The translations under genes and the position numbers were made by a program. DNA of 64,000 nt from Onchidella celtica. Taxonomy: Eukaryota; Mollusca; Gastropoda; Systellommatophora; Onchidiidae. The notes under the pieces were generated by a model. The model searched no databases and was not told the origin of the DNA. It saw only the letters and a program-made list of their open reading frames with translations. Below, one piece after another: positions 11,129 to 25,300 of the stretch. Where the stretch lies: positions 6,902,947 to 6,966,946 of the forward strand of contig OZ007580.1 in NCBI GenBank assembly GCA_963931925.1. The letters run 5' to 3'. Numbering within the stretch: the stretch's first letter is position 1; each line of letters starts with the position of its first letter.

Positions 11129-12046
11129 CAGTGGACCATCATGTTTAACGACACTGCTAATAACGAGACCTTTGCCAATAGTGAGAACATTTTAAATCCG
11201 CGTTTTTTTGACTATATGAGCTATATATTAAAATACTCGAATAACGGCAATCGATAATTAAAGCACCTGATTTAGTGAGAGAATTAATTTTGAGTGCATA
11301 CGCCAAATGGTAGAGGCGGCTGCCAGAACAACATGTTGAGAGTCAGTCCAGCCAGACAATAACAGCAGGCATTGTTCTTTGTTTGTTACTACATGCCCGC
11401 CTTGCGAGTTGTGGCCCCATTTGGCCATCTCTTGCTGAGGCCTAGCATGCTTTCTCTCCCAACTGATCTGGACCATGTTCTGTGATAGCCCACTACACTA
11501 TTGTGGGGCAGGCCATGAAGGCTACAATTGTGTAGCTTCATCAGACACGTGCACTCTCTGGTTATGTGATGTGTGATAATTATTACATGTAGTATGGTCT
11601 TTGATCGTAATTAATTGCTGTGCGGCGTATGCTCTGTCTACACGTGGCCAGTCTTTTTCCATATTTTGAATGATACAGCATGGAAACCACCAGAAACAAA
11701 TGTACTTGTTTGCCTCTAACTTTTGCATCTGACTCTCTCTTAATCTGATCGAAACATGGCTACTGTCAGCACAAAAAGACAAAAACAACAACAAAAAAAA
11801 TAAAAAAGACAACAGCACTGATATCTCGAGATATGCCGTCAGTTTGATACAATGTATGCCGATGCACAGGATATGCCAACAAGGGAGGTAACCATTAAAA
11901 TGCCTCACTATTTTTCATGGTTACCTCCTTTGTTAGCATGTCCTGCACATAGTGGGGTATTTTAATCTCTAACCTTGCTTTTCGTACTCTGGAATAGCGA
12001 GACCTCGGGTATGACGAGACATTTTTGGTGGAACCAAGTTCCACTG
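11129..12046. mobile_element. Pogo-like non-autonomous element A
   Basis: Flanked by TA (11127-11128, 12047-12048). The ends read CAGTGGACC and TTCCACTG, followed inside by CGAGACC-type blocks on both sides (AACGAGACC near 11160, AGCGAGACCTCGG near 11997). This layout is typical of pogo/Tigger-type MITEs. The terminal repeat is short and degenerate, so the ends are less certain than for element B. No transposase frame. Confidence 0.55.
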
Positions 12047-12191
12047 TACATGTATTTAATGTTTTCTGCTTGTCCTGTAGTTGATAAGAATGTTCACAGC
12101 AAATGTGTGATAGTGAGAGTGACAATCTCCTGAATGCATTTGAAATTGTACAGCCCAGCATTGCTATCAGTGGTGTATAAATTATGAAATA

Positions 12192-13460
12192 CAGTCGACA
12201 TTGCTTAAGATGATGTCCAGGAGACATAAAATTTAACATCTTACTATCCGTTAAATCATCTTAAGCATTATTAGGTTATCTACCTTAGATAAACTATGTT
12301 GATAAATGATGGAAGCAGTATTGTTATGTAGGTGACCTTTGGTTGTTTTTTTCTAAGGCGGGGGTATTTTTTGGGTGTAGGCCAACATGTATTAGGGTGT
12401 GTGAGGGGATATTGTTTTAAAAAAAAAAATATTCACCCAAAGCGATGGTGTCTGAACATATCTAAGGAAAATGTTCTGTTTCCATTATAACCAAAGGGCA
12501 AAAATTAGCACACAATATTACCTGTCAGTCGACTTAACATTATGTTGTTGTATGACTGTCAGCATGCAAGATACGCCAATCAAACAAACATAGCTTGCAT
12601 TTTCCAGTATTATTTATATAAATGTGAATATCATACAAGACCCTCCCGCTGGTCACACTCGCATCATGTAGTGCTGAGCCTAAACTAACACAATAAACAT
12701 CGCCCGTCTGCGGTGACCGAGTGAGCATGGTATTTGACACCTTCGTGGACTTGCTGGCGCCGACTGTCTTTGCTCCGTGTCCCGTGAAAACGATTGAATC
12801 TCTATTGTGTAGTTAAAAAAAAAAAAAGTTCAAAAATTGTGGCCACGCTTGTTACGGTACATCCACGTGGGTAAACCTTTGCCTTTTCTCTCTATCGTAA
12901 CCTCCGTTTTCAATGCCCGACCTGAGTAAAATCAGTGGCCCTATGAATTTTACAATATCTGATGCATCATTTACTATTATAATGCATTATTGATCCACCT
13001 GATGAATAACACATGGCAACATATTTGAGATTGCATGAGTGCGAGGGATCGGTGATGCCAGCAGAATAAAATTTGTAAAATCCTACACTCATGGACAAAG
13101 CGACCACATCCAGTCGTACGCATGGCGCCTTGGGCGCACGCTGGGTACATAACATAACAGGTGTAAACAAGGCGAGGCAGACAAAGAGCAATGGCAGGTA
13201 CGAGCTGTAGCGAAACGACGAATACGAAAGATGATGGCGTGTATTTTTACCATGACACGGTTAGGAAAATCATACTAAGGATTTTGTTTTCCTCTTTGGG
13301 ACTTCAAAATGAGATCACGCAAAGAGTAAAAACCGATAAAAAGATGTCATACTATGTGTTTTTTTCCCACGGAAATGAGGCATTGGGGAAGGGATAAAAG
13401 AAAAACATCATACAAAAAGAAGATCATTTTAAGCGACTTCATTTTAAGTGGAGTCGACTG
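12192..13460. mobile_element. Pogo-like non-autonomous element B, copy 1
   Basis: Flanked by TA, with ends CAGTCGAC and GTCGACTG; adjacent inner blocks GCTTAAGATGA and GCGACTTCATTTTAAG sit at opposite ends. It is related along its length, in reverse orientation, to 33122-34344; for example, the block at 13000-13200 pairs with 33360-33560. No intact transposase. Confidence 0.8.
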
Positions 13461-13872
13461 TACATGCATTCAAACCAAGATAAAATAATGTTTACAATGA
13501 CATCCCAAATGCCACATAAAAAAAATGATCTATGATTTATTTAATAAATTTTATTATGGCATCAAATCTATGCATTTGGATTAGTTATTCTTTGATCTGC
13601 CAAAGAAGGAATCACTGTATCTGAGAATTTTGCAAATTTGTCATGAATTTCTAATTCACTGCCACATTTTTACCACCTTTTTTAAAATACTTTTATATGG
13701 CCTGGAGAGTAGGATTCACTCATACTGCCTTTCATCAATACTTTTCCAAATTTTGTGTTGTCAGTTGTTGAAATATGAGCCATTTTTAGAAAAAATTGTT
13801 CACATTTGATTTGCAGTGCATACATACATGGAAATAATATATCCAATTCATGACACCTGGAATTGTATTACA

Positions 13873-14357
13873 TTAACCATCACGCTGCACGAGGCTTCAA
13901 AATACAGCATTGATTTCCCAGGTGTTCACTCTCCGCGGGTGTGCAAATACGGCAAAATCAAACTGACCGCGCAGTGCAGAAGCTGTGTTTTCACGTATCA
14001 GGACACTGTCCTCTTTGAGATGCAACTACAGTCTTATTGCTCACTCACTGTATCTCTTCTAAATCAAAGGCACTGTGTCAAGGACATGTTAACCAGTGAA
14101 CCAGTTTGCTCTCACAAAAATTACAGCTGTCAGTTTGGTATCATAAGTCAGATAATTGGTTAGAGACTTACAGACAAAGGTTTTGCTGGTTAATTCCTTA
14201 TCAAGCATGATAAGGCTTAGCAGCGAATGTTTTCATACCGATCAATTTGATACAAACCGAACCACGTGGACAGCGGTAGTGTGGTCATCACACATTGGCA
14301 AGGGTCAGTGTGACCCAGATAAGATTCCCCGTGAGTAAAGTCACTGACCAGACAGCT
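13873..14357 (+). mobile_element. piggyBac-like MITE, copy 2 (shorter)
   Basis: Begins TTAACCATCACGCTGC and shares internal blocks with the copies at 9204, 23753 and 37732 (for example around AACCACGTGGACAGC). It lacks a ~200-bp middle segment and the right terminal repeat; homology stops near GTCACTGACC. Confidence 0.7.
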
Positions 14358-16350
14358 AGAATTAGAAAGGATTTATTTATTTATGAAATAGAATTGATGT
14401 AAAACATACATGTTAGCATTTGCACATCTTTTAGACATGCTTTACAGAAAATATGAACCTGTCCAACCAATTCGAATTAGTGCAAAGTTAAAGAGATGGT
14501 TTATATAACAATCAAGGACTACTATATGAAGTAGTCCTTGATAACAACATATTTTTATGAATTACCATTTTAACAATCCTGGAGTGAATTATTGCACATT
14601 TTACTCTAAAACTCATAAAATTTCACTAATCAATGCACATTTCAAAGTTTGAGTGACATACACATGTATTAGAAAGAAACAGATTGATCTGCAACCACCC
14701 TGTGAAAATGAAAATACCTCTTGGGTGGCAGATACCAGAGAAAATGGAAACTTTATTAGTAGCACCTGAATGTTGCATTCATTCAGAGGCTGCTTGCGAA
14801 GATCTTTGAGATTTTGCATCAATACATTGTGCCGTAAAGGAAGCATCGGATGTACTGGTAAATCAATGCAACCTTGTCTATTTTAAGGTTTTACTTGTAA
14901 TACATCAATAAGTACATACATCTATTAATCAAATTCATTTGAATCAGTTACAATTTACAGCTTTCAAAATTATTCCGTATCACTTGACACACATTTTAAT
15001 GCACTGTAAATTAAATATGATATACATGTATATCATCATAATTTGTGAAATTTGAATTTTAGTCTTTTTTTTTTCTTTTTTTTTCAAATATACGCCCAGT
15101 GACTCAGAGATCTGAATGGATAATTGTTCAATTAAGGATAATGTTAATGAACTGATTTTAACCAAAGATCAGAGGAAATTCATTGATAGCAGATGGTTTT
15201 TATGTATAGTATAATTACCTGAAGAGTAATGTATGTGTCACACAGTGCCAAAACTGTTTTTACAACTTCCTGTGTGCACATTTTGTAGTAAAAATTTGGA
15301 AAGACAATTTTTCTTGCATGTGTGAGAAAAGTAAATGCACAACTATATTGTGAGGTTATATTACATGTATATATAGTAATTACTGCAAAATCTGTAAGCA
15401 GTTTGTCTCTGAACACATCTCTTACATGTTGTTCATTTTGGGGATAGTGGAGTAAATAGATTTACACTGGTGCAGCCTGTTTGGATGTTTGATCATTAGA
15501 CTAAGAGACCTTTGCATTTGATGTACTGGATGTACTGATCAAACACCAATAATTTAAATTGCTGCCTATGGACCCGGGATCATATAATAAAAAAATGTAC
15601 AGCATTCACTTGAACTTTTATTGTTTTTCTTTTTTCTTTTTCTTTTTTTAAAAATGTATAATCAGATTGTTAAGGTAAATGCCTTATGGGAGTCTCACAG
15701 ATCAGAGTTGTAATGTGATGAAGGGGTCCCCATAGCAAGCCTGGGTTTTGAATTCTCCAGTGTCTAAGACAAAACAGTTTTCCTTTTTTTTTTTTTTGTT
15801 TTCTCTTTCTTTTTTTTTCCCTGATAGCATTTTTAGATTTCTTGACCATTTGCAGTGAGTGGGAAACAGGTAGGGTGTACCTATTTATACTTCCCAGTCA
15901 TCTTCTCTGGAGCGTTACCAACAACAACAAAAAAAAAGTGAAAGGAAAAGAGTGTGCGGAGGAGGGGGGGGGGGGGTAAACGAGCCTAATTTGCCTGTAG
16001 CTGTAGGGAGGGGCGAAGGATCTCTTTGTTGGGCATCAGCAGTGCAAACCTGAGATTGAGAAATAGGAGACTGGAGTTTTCGTGTTTAAAACTTATTTAC
16101 ATTTCTCCACTGGTCCACAGTAACAATTTAACATAAACGGCCATAACAGAGAATACTTTTACTGATAAACGGGGATAATCTCTGGTCAACTGGAAGAAAA
16201 TGAACAAGGAGGCACATTATAAGTATCCTGTACCTTTCAACAACAACAAAAAAAGGCAAATCCTTTCTCCACACGAACTGTTTAGACAGAAATGTACAAT
16301 ATTAGTATTACATGTATTTTTACGTATTCCCGTGCTCATGGTCAAATTGC
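14358..16350. other. Intergenic region without recognised genes
   Basis: AT-rich with several pyrimidine tracts (15065-15085, 15625-15650, 15783-15822) and a G tract at 15963-15976. A 13-bp perfect inverted repeat sits at 14511-14542. No exon with conserved protein content was recognised. Confidence 0.4.
14511..14542. repeat. Perfect 13-bp hairpin
   Basis: Arms ATCAAGGACTACT and AGTAGTCCTTGAT around a 6-base loop ATATGA. No T-rich tail or gene context, so the role is unknown. Confidence 0.7.
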
Positions 16351-16356
16351 ATCTAT

Positions 16357-16422
<66 letters not shown>

Positions 16423-16427
16423 GTCTG

Positions 16428-16471
<44 letters not shown>

Positions 16472-16546
16472 CCTATCTATCTATCTATCTACCTACCTAC
16501 CTACCTACCTATACCTACCTACCTACCTATCTATCTATCTATCTTA
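16351..16546 (+). repeat. (CTAT)n/(CTAC)n microsatellite
   Basis: About 195 bases of tetranucleotide repeats, CTAT with CTGT and CTAC interruptions. It produces long artificial open frames in three phases. Confidence 0.95.
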
Positions 16547-19143
16547 AAACCTACCCACCTGTATGTCGAGAGAGAAGACTTTAAACAGGCCTAACTACAT
16601 ATATACTACATGTAGGCCCTACTACTAGTGAGAACCTGATTAAAAGTAGGCAATGTGGATACCCAGTGGTGTGCACATTTTGTGTGAAAAATGTTTAATT
16701 GATCGGCAGGTAGTTGCTTTTATATTATGTCCAATGTCATTCACGTCATCCACAGTGAGAGTTTCTTTGTTTCGTCCTTGTTAATTTAACTGCAATATCA
16801 GTCTGGCTGCGAAGAACCGTTATTATAATTGTATTCATTGGCCCAGTATCCACATTTTGCCCGTTGTCCGTATCTTATGTTCCCCATTCCGTTTTTTTTT
16901 TCTTTTTTCGCTTTTGTTAATTTCAGCAGATTCTCAGTTGACTAGTCTTTGTCTTCTTCAGAACTGACGTTAAACTGGTGGCTAATAGGCCGAAGATATA
17001 CTAAGACCGGTTTGAAGGCAGCTAACTGAAGGATGAAGATCGGGCATGCCTCAATTAGGCCTACAAATAAAATAGTGAGATGACGGGCAGAGTGATTATA
17101 CTCGCTCCAACTTGCAGCCGCCTGTTCGGAGACAGCCGGATTGAAGTGCAGCATGCGGCATTCTGTCCGTCAAGTCGGATGGCCCGGTAACCGGATATGG
17201 CAAAAGTTTCAGGCGGGACGTGAAATGGCAAAATCTAAAGTCTCAAAATGTAACTTGAATCGTGTTTTTGATGCCAAATTTGAATTCAGCGCATTCGAAA
17301 TATCCCGTGGTGCGAAGACTTTGCGATTTTCGGCTTTTTTAAAAAATAAAAAAAGTAATTGCTTTTTTAATTGTTAAAGTTAGGGTCGCTAATGTAGGTC
17401 ATTGTGTCACTGAGGTGTGCCGATGCCTAGAAGTAAAAAGGAAAACTCACCTCAAAGTTACGACAAGGTGTTATCGGTTCTCGAGAGTTGGTTGTTTGTT
17501 TCAACAAATCTTCTGAGCAATTATGAGTAAATTGTCAAATATTGATGGTTCCATTCGAAAATACTCTTTAAATTTCTGGGTATCTTGCCGCAAATGGGGC
17601 ATTAGATGGTGAAATTCGCTACACACGTTCCGTAATTTGTTTAAGGGATGAATCGACATTGATCACTGTCTATTGCGCCTTCTTTTCCGCAAATAAACTG
17701 ATAGTGCTAACCTATGCCACTAATACGTTATTGCTCGCTGAATCATATGAAGGCGACAATTTGACGGACGCACTATAATCACCTTTTTCATCCTTCAGCT
17801 GCCTTCATTTATTCGGCTGCAGCTGGACGGAGCCAGTATATTTTCGGCCTAATTTAGTTGTCCAAGTGTATTCGCATATATCTTATTATTTCCGTTTATA
17901 TAATAGGCCACGATTTATACGCATGCACAGTGGCACTGTACCAGCTAGCCTTCAGACGCAGAAGACAGGCAAGCAAAATGATGAAACCCCGTGGTACAAA
18001 AGTACGAAGCATGTTAAAAAAAAAAAGTATAGTCATGGCTTCGGTGAGAAGCCCAAAATGACTTTTCGTCCATTCCTCCTCTCTTTCCTTTCCTTTAATC
18101 TTTCTTTTTTTTTTTTCCTTTTATTTTCCCACGGAGATGACAATTACTGATTAAATGACCAACCAAGGAAATTAAAAAAAAAAAGTAAATTGCATTATGT
18201 TGACCTGTGGTCCCACGTGAGTAACCTAATTCTTCACGGGTTTACGCAACAAAACCACCGAAAGCCTATTCTTTAAGTAATTTACAGCATTCCACATTAA
18301 AAAAAAAAAAGTAAAAATTGAACAAACGATATAATAATTAACAACACGAAGAAAGAAATTGTAATCTCTTATTAAATCCCACCCACCACCCCCCATTCCT
18401 ACCACAGCTGAGCGATTTTTCTTCAGGCAGTTACATGTAACAATCTAACGAGCGGCATTATCGACAGAACGTCACCATCTTGGACCTTGAGGACGAGGCA
18501 AAACATAATACAATGTATGCAAAAAACTATTTGACTTAATCTAAACCCCGCACAGATCAGCGTATTTTGTCGGCCCATTTTGTCACATCGCATTTTTTTG
18601 GGTCTGTTTTGTCTGTTTACTGTGCTATTATTATTTTACTGTAATTGTTCAAATGCAATAAAATGATTATATAATTAGGCCTATTTTCACTTTCGCTGCT
18701 GGTTCTTCATAATCTTATGAGTAGTTACCAGAGATAATTATTCTTTCACAAAGTGTAAGATATCTCTGGTAGATTACCGGTTTACACCGTTTGCCCATTT
18801 GGATTTGAAATATAAAACGCACTTCTTTCGCACTTCACGAAGCAATGAAAACAGTCATGACTAAATCATAAGAAATAATTCTGGAAATTTGCGTTGCTTA
18901 GATTAAGACCTAATTCTCGAAACTCTCTGGATAGATAGTAGCAAGAATACAGACTCAGGCAACACTATAATTTGGAATGGCAGCACCTGACCAGAATTGA
19001 CGGTGTTGACCTGGCATCACCGGCTTGATGAACACAACATCTTGTCGACCAGATAGGCTTAATAAGTTGGGACGTTGGAATCGCTTTGTTATTAATCTGT
19101 TCGTCAGTGCCGTTCGGAATCTGTTTGGGTTTCCTCTAGAATA
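16547..19143. other. Upstream region of COPS6
   Basis: No coding exon recognised. It contains A/T tracts and an 11-bp inverted repeat (TACCAGAGATA at 18726-18736, its complement at 18761-18771). The COPS6 promoter and 5' UTR should lie just left of 19144; no TATA box is evident. Confidence 0.4.
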
Positions 19144-19300
19144 ATGGCAACTCAAATGGAAGTTGATCCACCTAGTGCAGGTGTAATGGCGTCGCCCGGG
19201 ACAACTGGCAGTGTTACAGTCGCCCTTCACCCGCTAGTCATAATGAATATTTCTGAGCACTGGACAAGAGTAAAAGCACAGGAAGGAAAGCCCATACAAG
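19144..19300 (+). CDS. COPS6: COPS6 exon 1
   Basis: Residues 1-52, from [10 protein letters not shown] to QEGKPIQ; donor ATACAAG|GTGCGA. The ATG at 19144 gives the MEVD and TGSV features seen in other CSN6 N-termini. Confidence 0.93.
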
Positions 19301-22300
19301 GTGCGAAGGAACATGGAAGTGGAGAAAAAAACAAAAAAAAAACAAACAAAACAACAACAGGAAAACTGTATGGTGCCATGCAGAGTAAACGGCCCCATAT
19401 TAATAGGCCTACCCAAAAATACAAACGGAACATTTTAGTATTGCCAGTAGTCTGAGAAGACCTCTAGTCTAGATCTAGATCTCTAGATGATAGATCTAGA
19501 TCTAGATCTAGACTCTTGGCTGAAATGCATTACTGGAATACTGGTTCGCTTAGATTTACCATTAAATTAAATATTTGCATAGGCCCTACTGACCAATGTG
19601 AGAAATTTTGAATCTCAATTAGATCTAGATCTAGACTCTATAGGGAGGACTTCCGAATGCGTTCCATAGCTTTTATATATATAACGTTATTGAACTTTAC
19701 TCACCGTTATGCATTGTTTGAGACTTTATGACCAATGATTACTTCATATTCACAATAACATTTGTAACACACGTGCCAAGAAAAAGAGTACAATCCCAGA
19801 AAAAAGTTTGAAGTGAGACAAAATCCGCAAACAGGTGCCATTTTGAAACTTGCTGGGGAGGGGTCACGGTAACAGAATTTACCAAAAGCGCGACTGGCGA
19901 AGGTTTGCTGGAACAAAACTTGATATGGTGTTTGACAGGAATTTAAACTCACAAACACATGGAATGATCAGATGGACCTGGGGGTGTGAGGGTCTAGTCA
20001 GTTTGTATCAATGGGCGGCAGTCAGATTGACTAATCAGACAAAAAGGGGCTGGGGTAGCCATTGGCGATCGACGTACACTCATGTGGCCCTGTATTAGCT
20101 CAGATCATGCAATCTCCCAGCAGCTGAAATAGGATTGTTTTGCTGCTAAGCCGATTCATAATTTTTAAAAACTGTGCAAATTAACAAGGTCGGTAACTTC
20201 CCTAATTTAGGTCAAGGGTGCAGTGTGTGAGTATTAGTAAATGACTACCGTCAAGCTGTTAACTGACCTGCGTGGCGAAAGGGTTTAGACGTGTGATGCA
20301 GGAGTGAAAGGGTGTGGGTGTGGATCTGAGTATTGTCATGATTTATAATAATTATGTATGTGTTCACTTTCAGATGATTCTAATGCAGGGAAATCAAGAT
20401 GAGATGGAAGTAAGATAGAGAGGGGAGAGAAATAGAGAAAGCGAAGCATGCCATGAATAATTCTTTGTTTTTCTTTGAAACCCCCCAAAAATACCTAGAC
20501 CCTTTTTTTTTCAAACCCCTCAAAATGAACCCTCTTTCGCATCATGTATGGAACACATTCGGAAGTCCTTCCCAATTATAGGACCAGTTTGAGTTTTTAT
20601 GTTATGCAGGAGTGTAAAATTTTTTAAATTTATTTGACCAGCATTGGTGGTCTACTTTGCTCTTGAATGTGTGTTTGTTGCCACTATGCTATTTATCATG
20701 TGGCGTGAAAGTTGTCTCTCAGTTTTACACAAATATCAGCAGTGTGATTTTTATAATATTAAAACCCACAATATAATCAATTGTTTTTGCTTCTTTTCCT
20801 TAGTGTTGGGAGCTCTCATCGGCATGCAAAAGGGAAGGAACCTGGAAGTGATGAATTCTATTGAATTGATGTTCGACTTTGTTGGTGGAGACATTATTAT
20901 AGACATGGACTATTACAATTTAAAAGAAGGACAATGTAAGTCCTTTGTGTCATTGTTAAAGTTATACTTACTAAGCCACTCATTCATTTACTTAAAAAAT
21001 TGTTTAAGGTTTCTGATGTTACTTTCAATTTGTCGTTTCCAGTCCTACATCAGTTCCGCTCATGAAACTTTTAAAATTGATAATGCCCCTGAATACAAAA
21101 CACAAATAAAGTACCCAAATAGGCCGCGACAGATGGAAAGTGGCTGTTATTATGCCCATGCACCGTAAATCTGAAACTCAAACGTAGTGTGTTCTTTTGG
21201 TCTAAGGTTTGAATTATTATTTTACTTTGGCAGTAATAAAAATCTTTGAAAAGTTTACTACTGAGATCTGTAGTGAAACATTTCTGAGCAGTACTGTTTC
21301 TCAGCAAGAATTGTAAAAAGTGATTTTTGCATTTGATCCATGTTACTTTTATTTAACTTTAATCCCTTCACTGCCAGTGCGCTGTGAACATTCACCATAT
21401 GTCCTAAAATCTTTAATGAGAGTGTGCTGTTCAGCATATAGTGGAGAAAATACATAGCAGCGGAGGGATTAATATAGCAGGTGGGAAAGGCAGTACATTA
21501 CAAATGACGAATAACTCGCTTGTAGTATATTACTTGTCACAAAACAAAGGTGGTTTGAAATAACCAGATGCATTAAAACGACAACAAAAAATTTTGTTTT
21601 CTTCAGTTTTTCATTTTTGTTTTGATTTGATTTCAGATAAGCAAGTTTTCAGTGAGATGGACTTTCTAGGATGGTACTCCACTGGGGATGGTCCTACAGA
21701 ATCAGACATCAAAATCCACAAACAGGTTTGTGCTTTAAATACCAGTGATTGTCAAGGTAAAGAGAATCAGAATGTCAAACTCAAAGACCAAATTATTGAT
21801 TACACAAGTAACTCACATTGGGTAAGTTTATATGGGATGCTTTTGCAAAGTTGATTGTTAAAACAATGTGTTATTTAGGTGTAATCTTGTAAAATTTTGC
21901 AGATACCAAAAGAAGATATTTCATCCAAGGTGTTTATTCTGTCTGTTACTGTTGGTTTTAGTTTTAACCTGGTATAACCAGTTCCATATTTGAAGAGTGC
22001 TTTTCCGAAACTGGGTACATCCAATTTTGCAAAAAATGAGTTATCACGATTTTCAGATAGTCATTCAAACTCAGTGTAAGACGGGATGTAATTGTTCAGT
22101 TTACTTTTCCGATCCAGCAGTCTTCTGGGCTTGTGCCCTTCGACTTGTTGCCATGACATAAAATTTGTAGGTTTGGTTGAGTTGGTTTGTTCCACAGTAT
22201 AGAGTGTTTTCAAAGTCTGGGTTGGTTGGTAGCAGTGTAGTTCGTAAATCACGAAGTGATGGGCAGTCAAAAAGGAGGTGCGATACAGTTTCGTAGTTGT

Positions 22301-25300
22301 TCAGTTTAAAACTTGCTATGTCCCTTCTTTATAGATGTGTCAAAAGTTTAGGACTGGACTGAACTTCCCAAAGTGGGCAAATCTCTGGTGGAGAATGCAA
22401 CAATAGCTTCCTCAAAGCCCAGAAAAACGGGCATGATTCCGATTTTCCTGTTAGCAAGGCCGATATTTGATTTTTTGTTCTACCTGTAATTGGCACTTTT
22501 GTTTTCTGTTTTCGTTCTTCCGGATTCTAGTTTTCAATTATAACTTTTACAAAATGCGCCGGATTGGAATATTACGATCATTTTATGAATAAACTGGAAG
22601 TTAGTTCTACTTTCTTATCGCTTGTTTTGCACCATTCAGGGATTTGATCACTTGCTGCACACATTGTTTTCATTCTTTTACATAGAAGATTTCTTTTGTT
22701 GCTGCCTTTTACTTCCGTTGGCCTCATGGGGGTATCCTCACTGCCTGGAGCGATGTTTCACGACACTAACACGGAATTTGGTGGTGGTGATGGTGCTAAA
22801 AAGCTTTGCTAGCTCTAGATTGAGATTTAACTATTTTCCTAGAACAAATAAATTTTTGATTCTATCACCAAGGGCTATGGGGGCAAATGGCATGACTCTG
22901 AAGAAGCTCAAATGGCAAAAGACTAAGTCTAGATCGCCAAGCCCAGATCCAATCTAGTCTCGATCAAAAGGAAATTGACACAAACGGGGATTTGGCAGCA
23001 ACTTCTTTTTTAATTTTAAGAAACTCGGGCAAGACAGTTATGCATTGTGCTTGTTTTGTTTTGGTTAACTACTCGTCATCAGTCCCTCTGTAAGACCATA
23101 AGTGTAATGAATCTATATCAAGTACAGCCTTTCTGTAACTGTGTAAGTGTGTCAGATTATTTCTTCTTATTGTCTTTCCCTTAATAGAAAATAGATCTAC
23201 TGTATAATTTTGATTTAATTATCAATATCAAGCTTAATTACACTATTGATATATATATCTTAATTATCATTTTTTTCTCTATGGCTTCTGGGCATACCGC
23301 ACAATTTCCTTCTATTTTGTCACTGGCTGTTTACATCCCTGATCTATGGATTAAGTCTAATTTATTCAGCAACGATTGAGACGGAAGGAGGAATCAATTC
23401 TAACCATACCCAGATCTAGATTTCTTAAATCCAAGCCATGAACATGGAAAACGTTAACGTTGCATGTTCACAAATTGCCAAATTAAAACATGAGATTAGG
23501 AGAGGGAAAACACTCATCAGCACAGAATAGACATAAATTATGCAGGGCATTTGTGCATTTTGGCACACAAATGTCAAGGCAGCTCTTATCTGACATAATT
23601 CTAGGAAAAACACTGCTTAAGGGCAAAGATAAGTTAGCCACAGTGCTTTTCTGGAGAGGGTTCTTTTTCAGTTTTGGCCAAGATCAGGTCAGAGAGCGGT
23701 TAAGAAGATATGGTTGAAATGAACTGTGAATAGTTTAAGTTTTTAACCCTCACCCTGTGTGGGGCGGCAATTGTTGGTATCCACTCACAAGCGCTCACGC
23801 CGCACGGGCGGTTTTAGTCGGCAAGCCGTATTTTCACGCATCGGGTCACTGACCTTTTTTTTTGAGATGTAACCACTGACTTATTGTTCACTGTATCTCT
23901 TCTAAATCAAACGCATTGTGACATGGACATGTTAACCAGTGAACCACTGGTCAGAATCACAAAGACCAAGCTTTCAAAGGCTCTCCCCACACTATCAAAA
24001 GATGTAACATTGACATGCGAACTGTTGCTCAATAAATTTGCAATATTATCTCATTTTGTCACAAGCTGACCACCATCTGGAGTTTTCTGTATCTAAGAAC
24101 CAATCAGAAACAAGCTCTGAAATAATCTTTGGCCCAAATGCCCACATTGGTTTATTAGTATGTGTCAATCAGGATGAAACCATTTGTGTAGGGCTTGGGA
24201 GGGTGTGGCTAGTTATCATGCTTCGTTCTCACGAAAAGTACAGCTGTCAGTTTGGTATCATAAATCAGATCATTGGTTAGAGACTGGCAGACTAAGGTTT
24301 TGCTGCTTAATTCATTATCAAGTGTGGTAAGGCATAGCTGTGAATGTTTTCCTACCGATCAATAAAAACCGAACCACGTGGACAGCATGTGTGGTCAATG
24401 ACAAGGGTCAGTGACCCCAGATAAGATTCTCTGTGAGTAAGGTCACTGACCGGACAGCGGGCTTTAAGCCGTCGCGCACAGGGTGAGAGTTAAGATGATT
24501 TTCAGCTTAATCCTTTGTGACCAATAAAAAAAACATGAAAATGTAAGTTTAGAACTGGTACGATTTAATTTTAATTTTTTTTTCCCCACATTCAGATTTG
24601 GGGGCCTGATTCAGGTTTTTGTTTTTGTAGGGTGGAATCTCTGCACTTGCTGCTGTGTTAGTTGTGTTACCTTTGTGATAAATAGTAATCATAGTGGTTG
24701 AAATGTTAATGTGTGGTCGTCTCCAAAGAGAAGGCAGAAGCATCAGTATACATCTGCTGCTATTACATGGGTGAAAGTTGTCCAGATTATTCTGAATTTC
24801 CGGCTTTCATTCCTGCAAAAAATATCATCTCCGGTTTTAAAAAAATTTCCTGTGGCCACTGTGACTCTGCCATATATAACACATGCACTGTTATTGAGAC
24901 ATATACTATCAAGGCTTGCACCTGATCTCCAAGCACACCACACTGCCTACACAAGGTATCATGCTAGTACGAGAGACACTGCTAGTGGCACTATGTGACT
25001 ATAAGCCTATGCTGACAGGGTAAATGATGCAGGCTTTGAGTGAAGAACAGGCCTGTTGGATGACCATGGTTTATACTGTATAATATACAATACTAAAGCA
25101 GGCCTCCCTAACTCACACTTTTATGGTTCAGACTGGGTCAGTGGGCATCTGAAGATTACCTGGTGACATCATTATTACTATTTACAGCTTTTCCTGTACT
25201 GTTTTTCCTTTCAACGCTATACAAAACTTGGATATACTGGCCAGCCAGTTGTATTACTATTATCGTGGGAAAATGTGTATTTTTCATGATGGGAGCATTT

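Noticed and set aside
16200-16594. Three overlapping open frames of repeated YLSI/LSIY residues
   Set aside because: Products of the (CTAT)n microsatellite; no start context or conserved protein.
16942-17154. Minus-strand 70-codon frame upstream of COPS6 as a divergent gene
   Set aside because: No recognisable domain, no supported splice partners and a composition like its surroundings.
20644-21168. 174-codon open frame
   Set aside because: COPS6 exon 2 read through its flanking introns; only 20804-20935 is coding.
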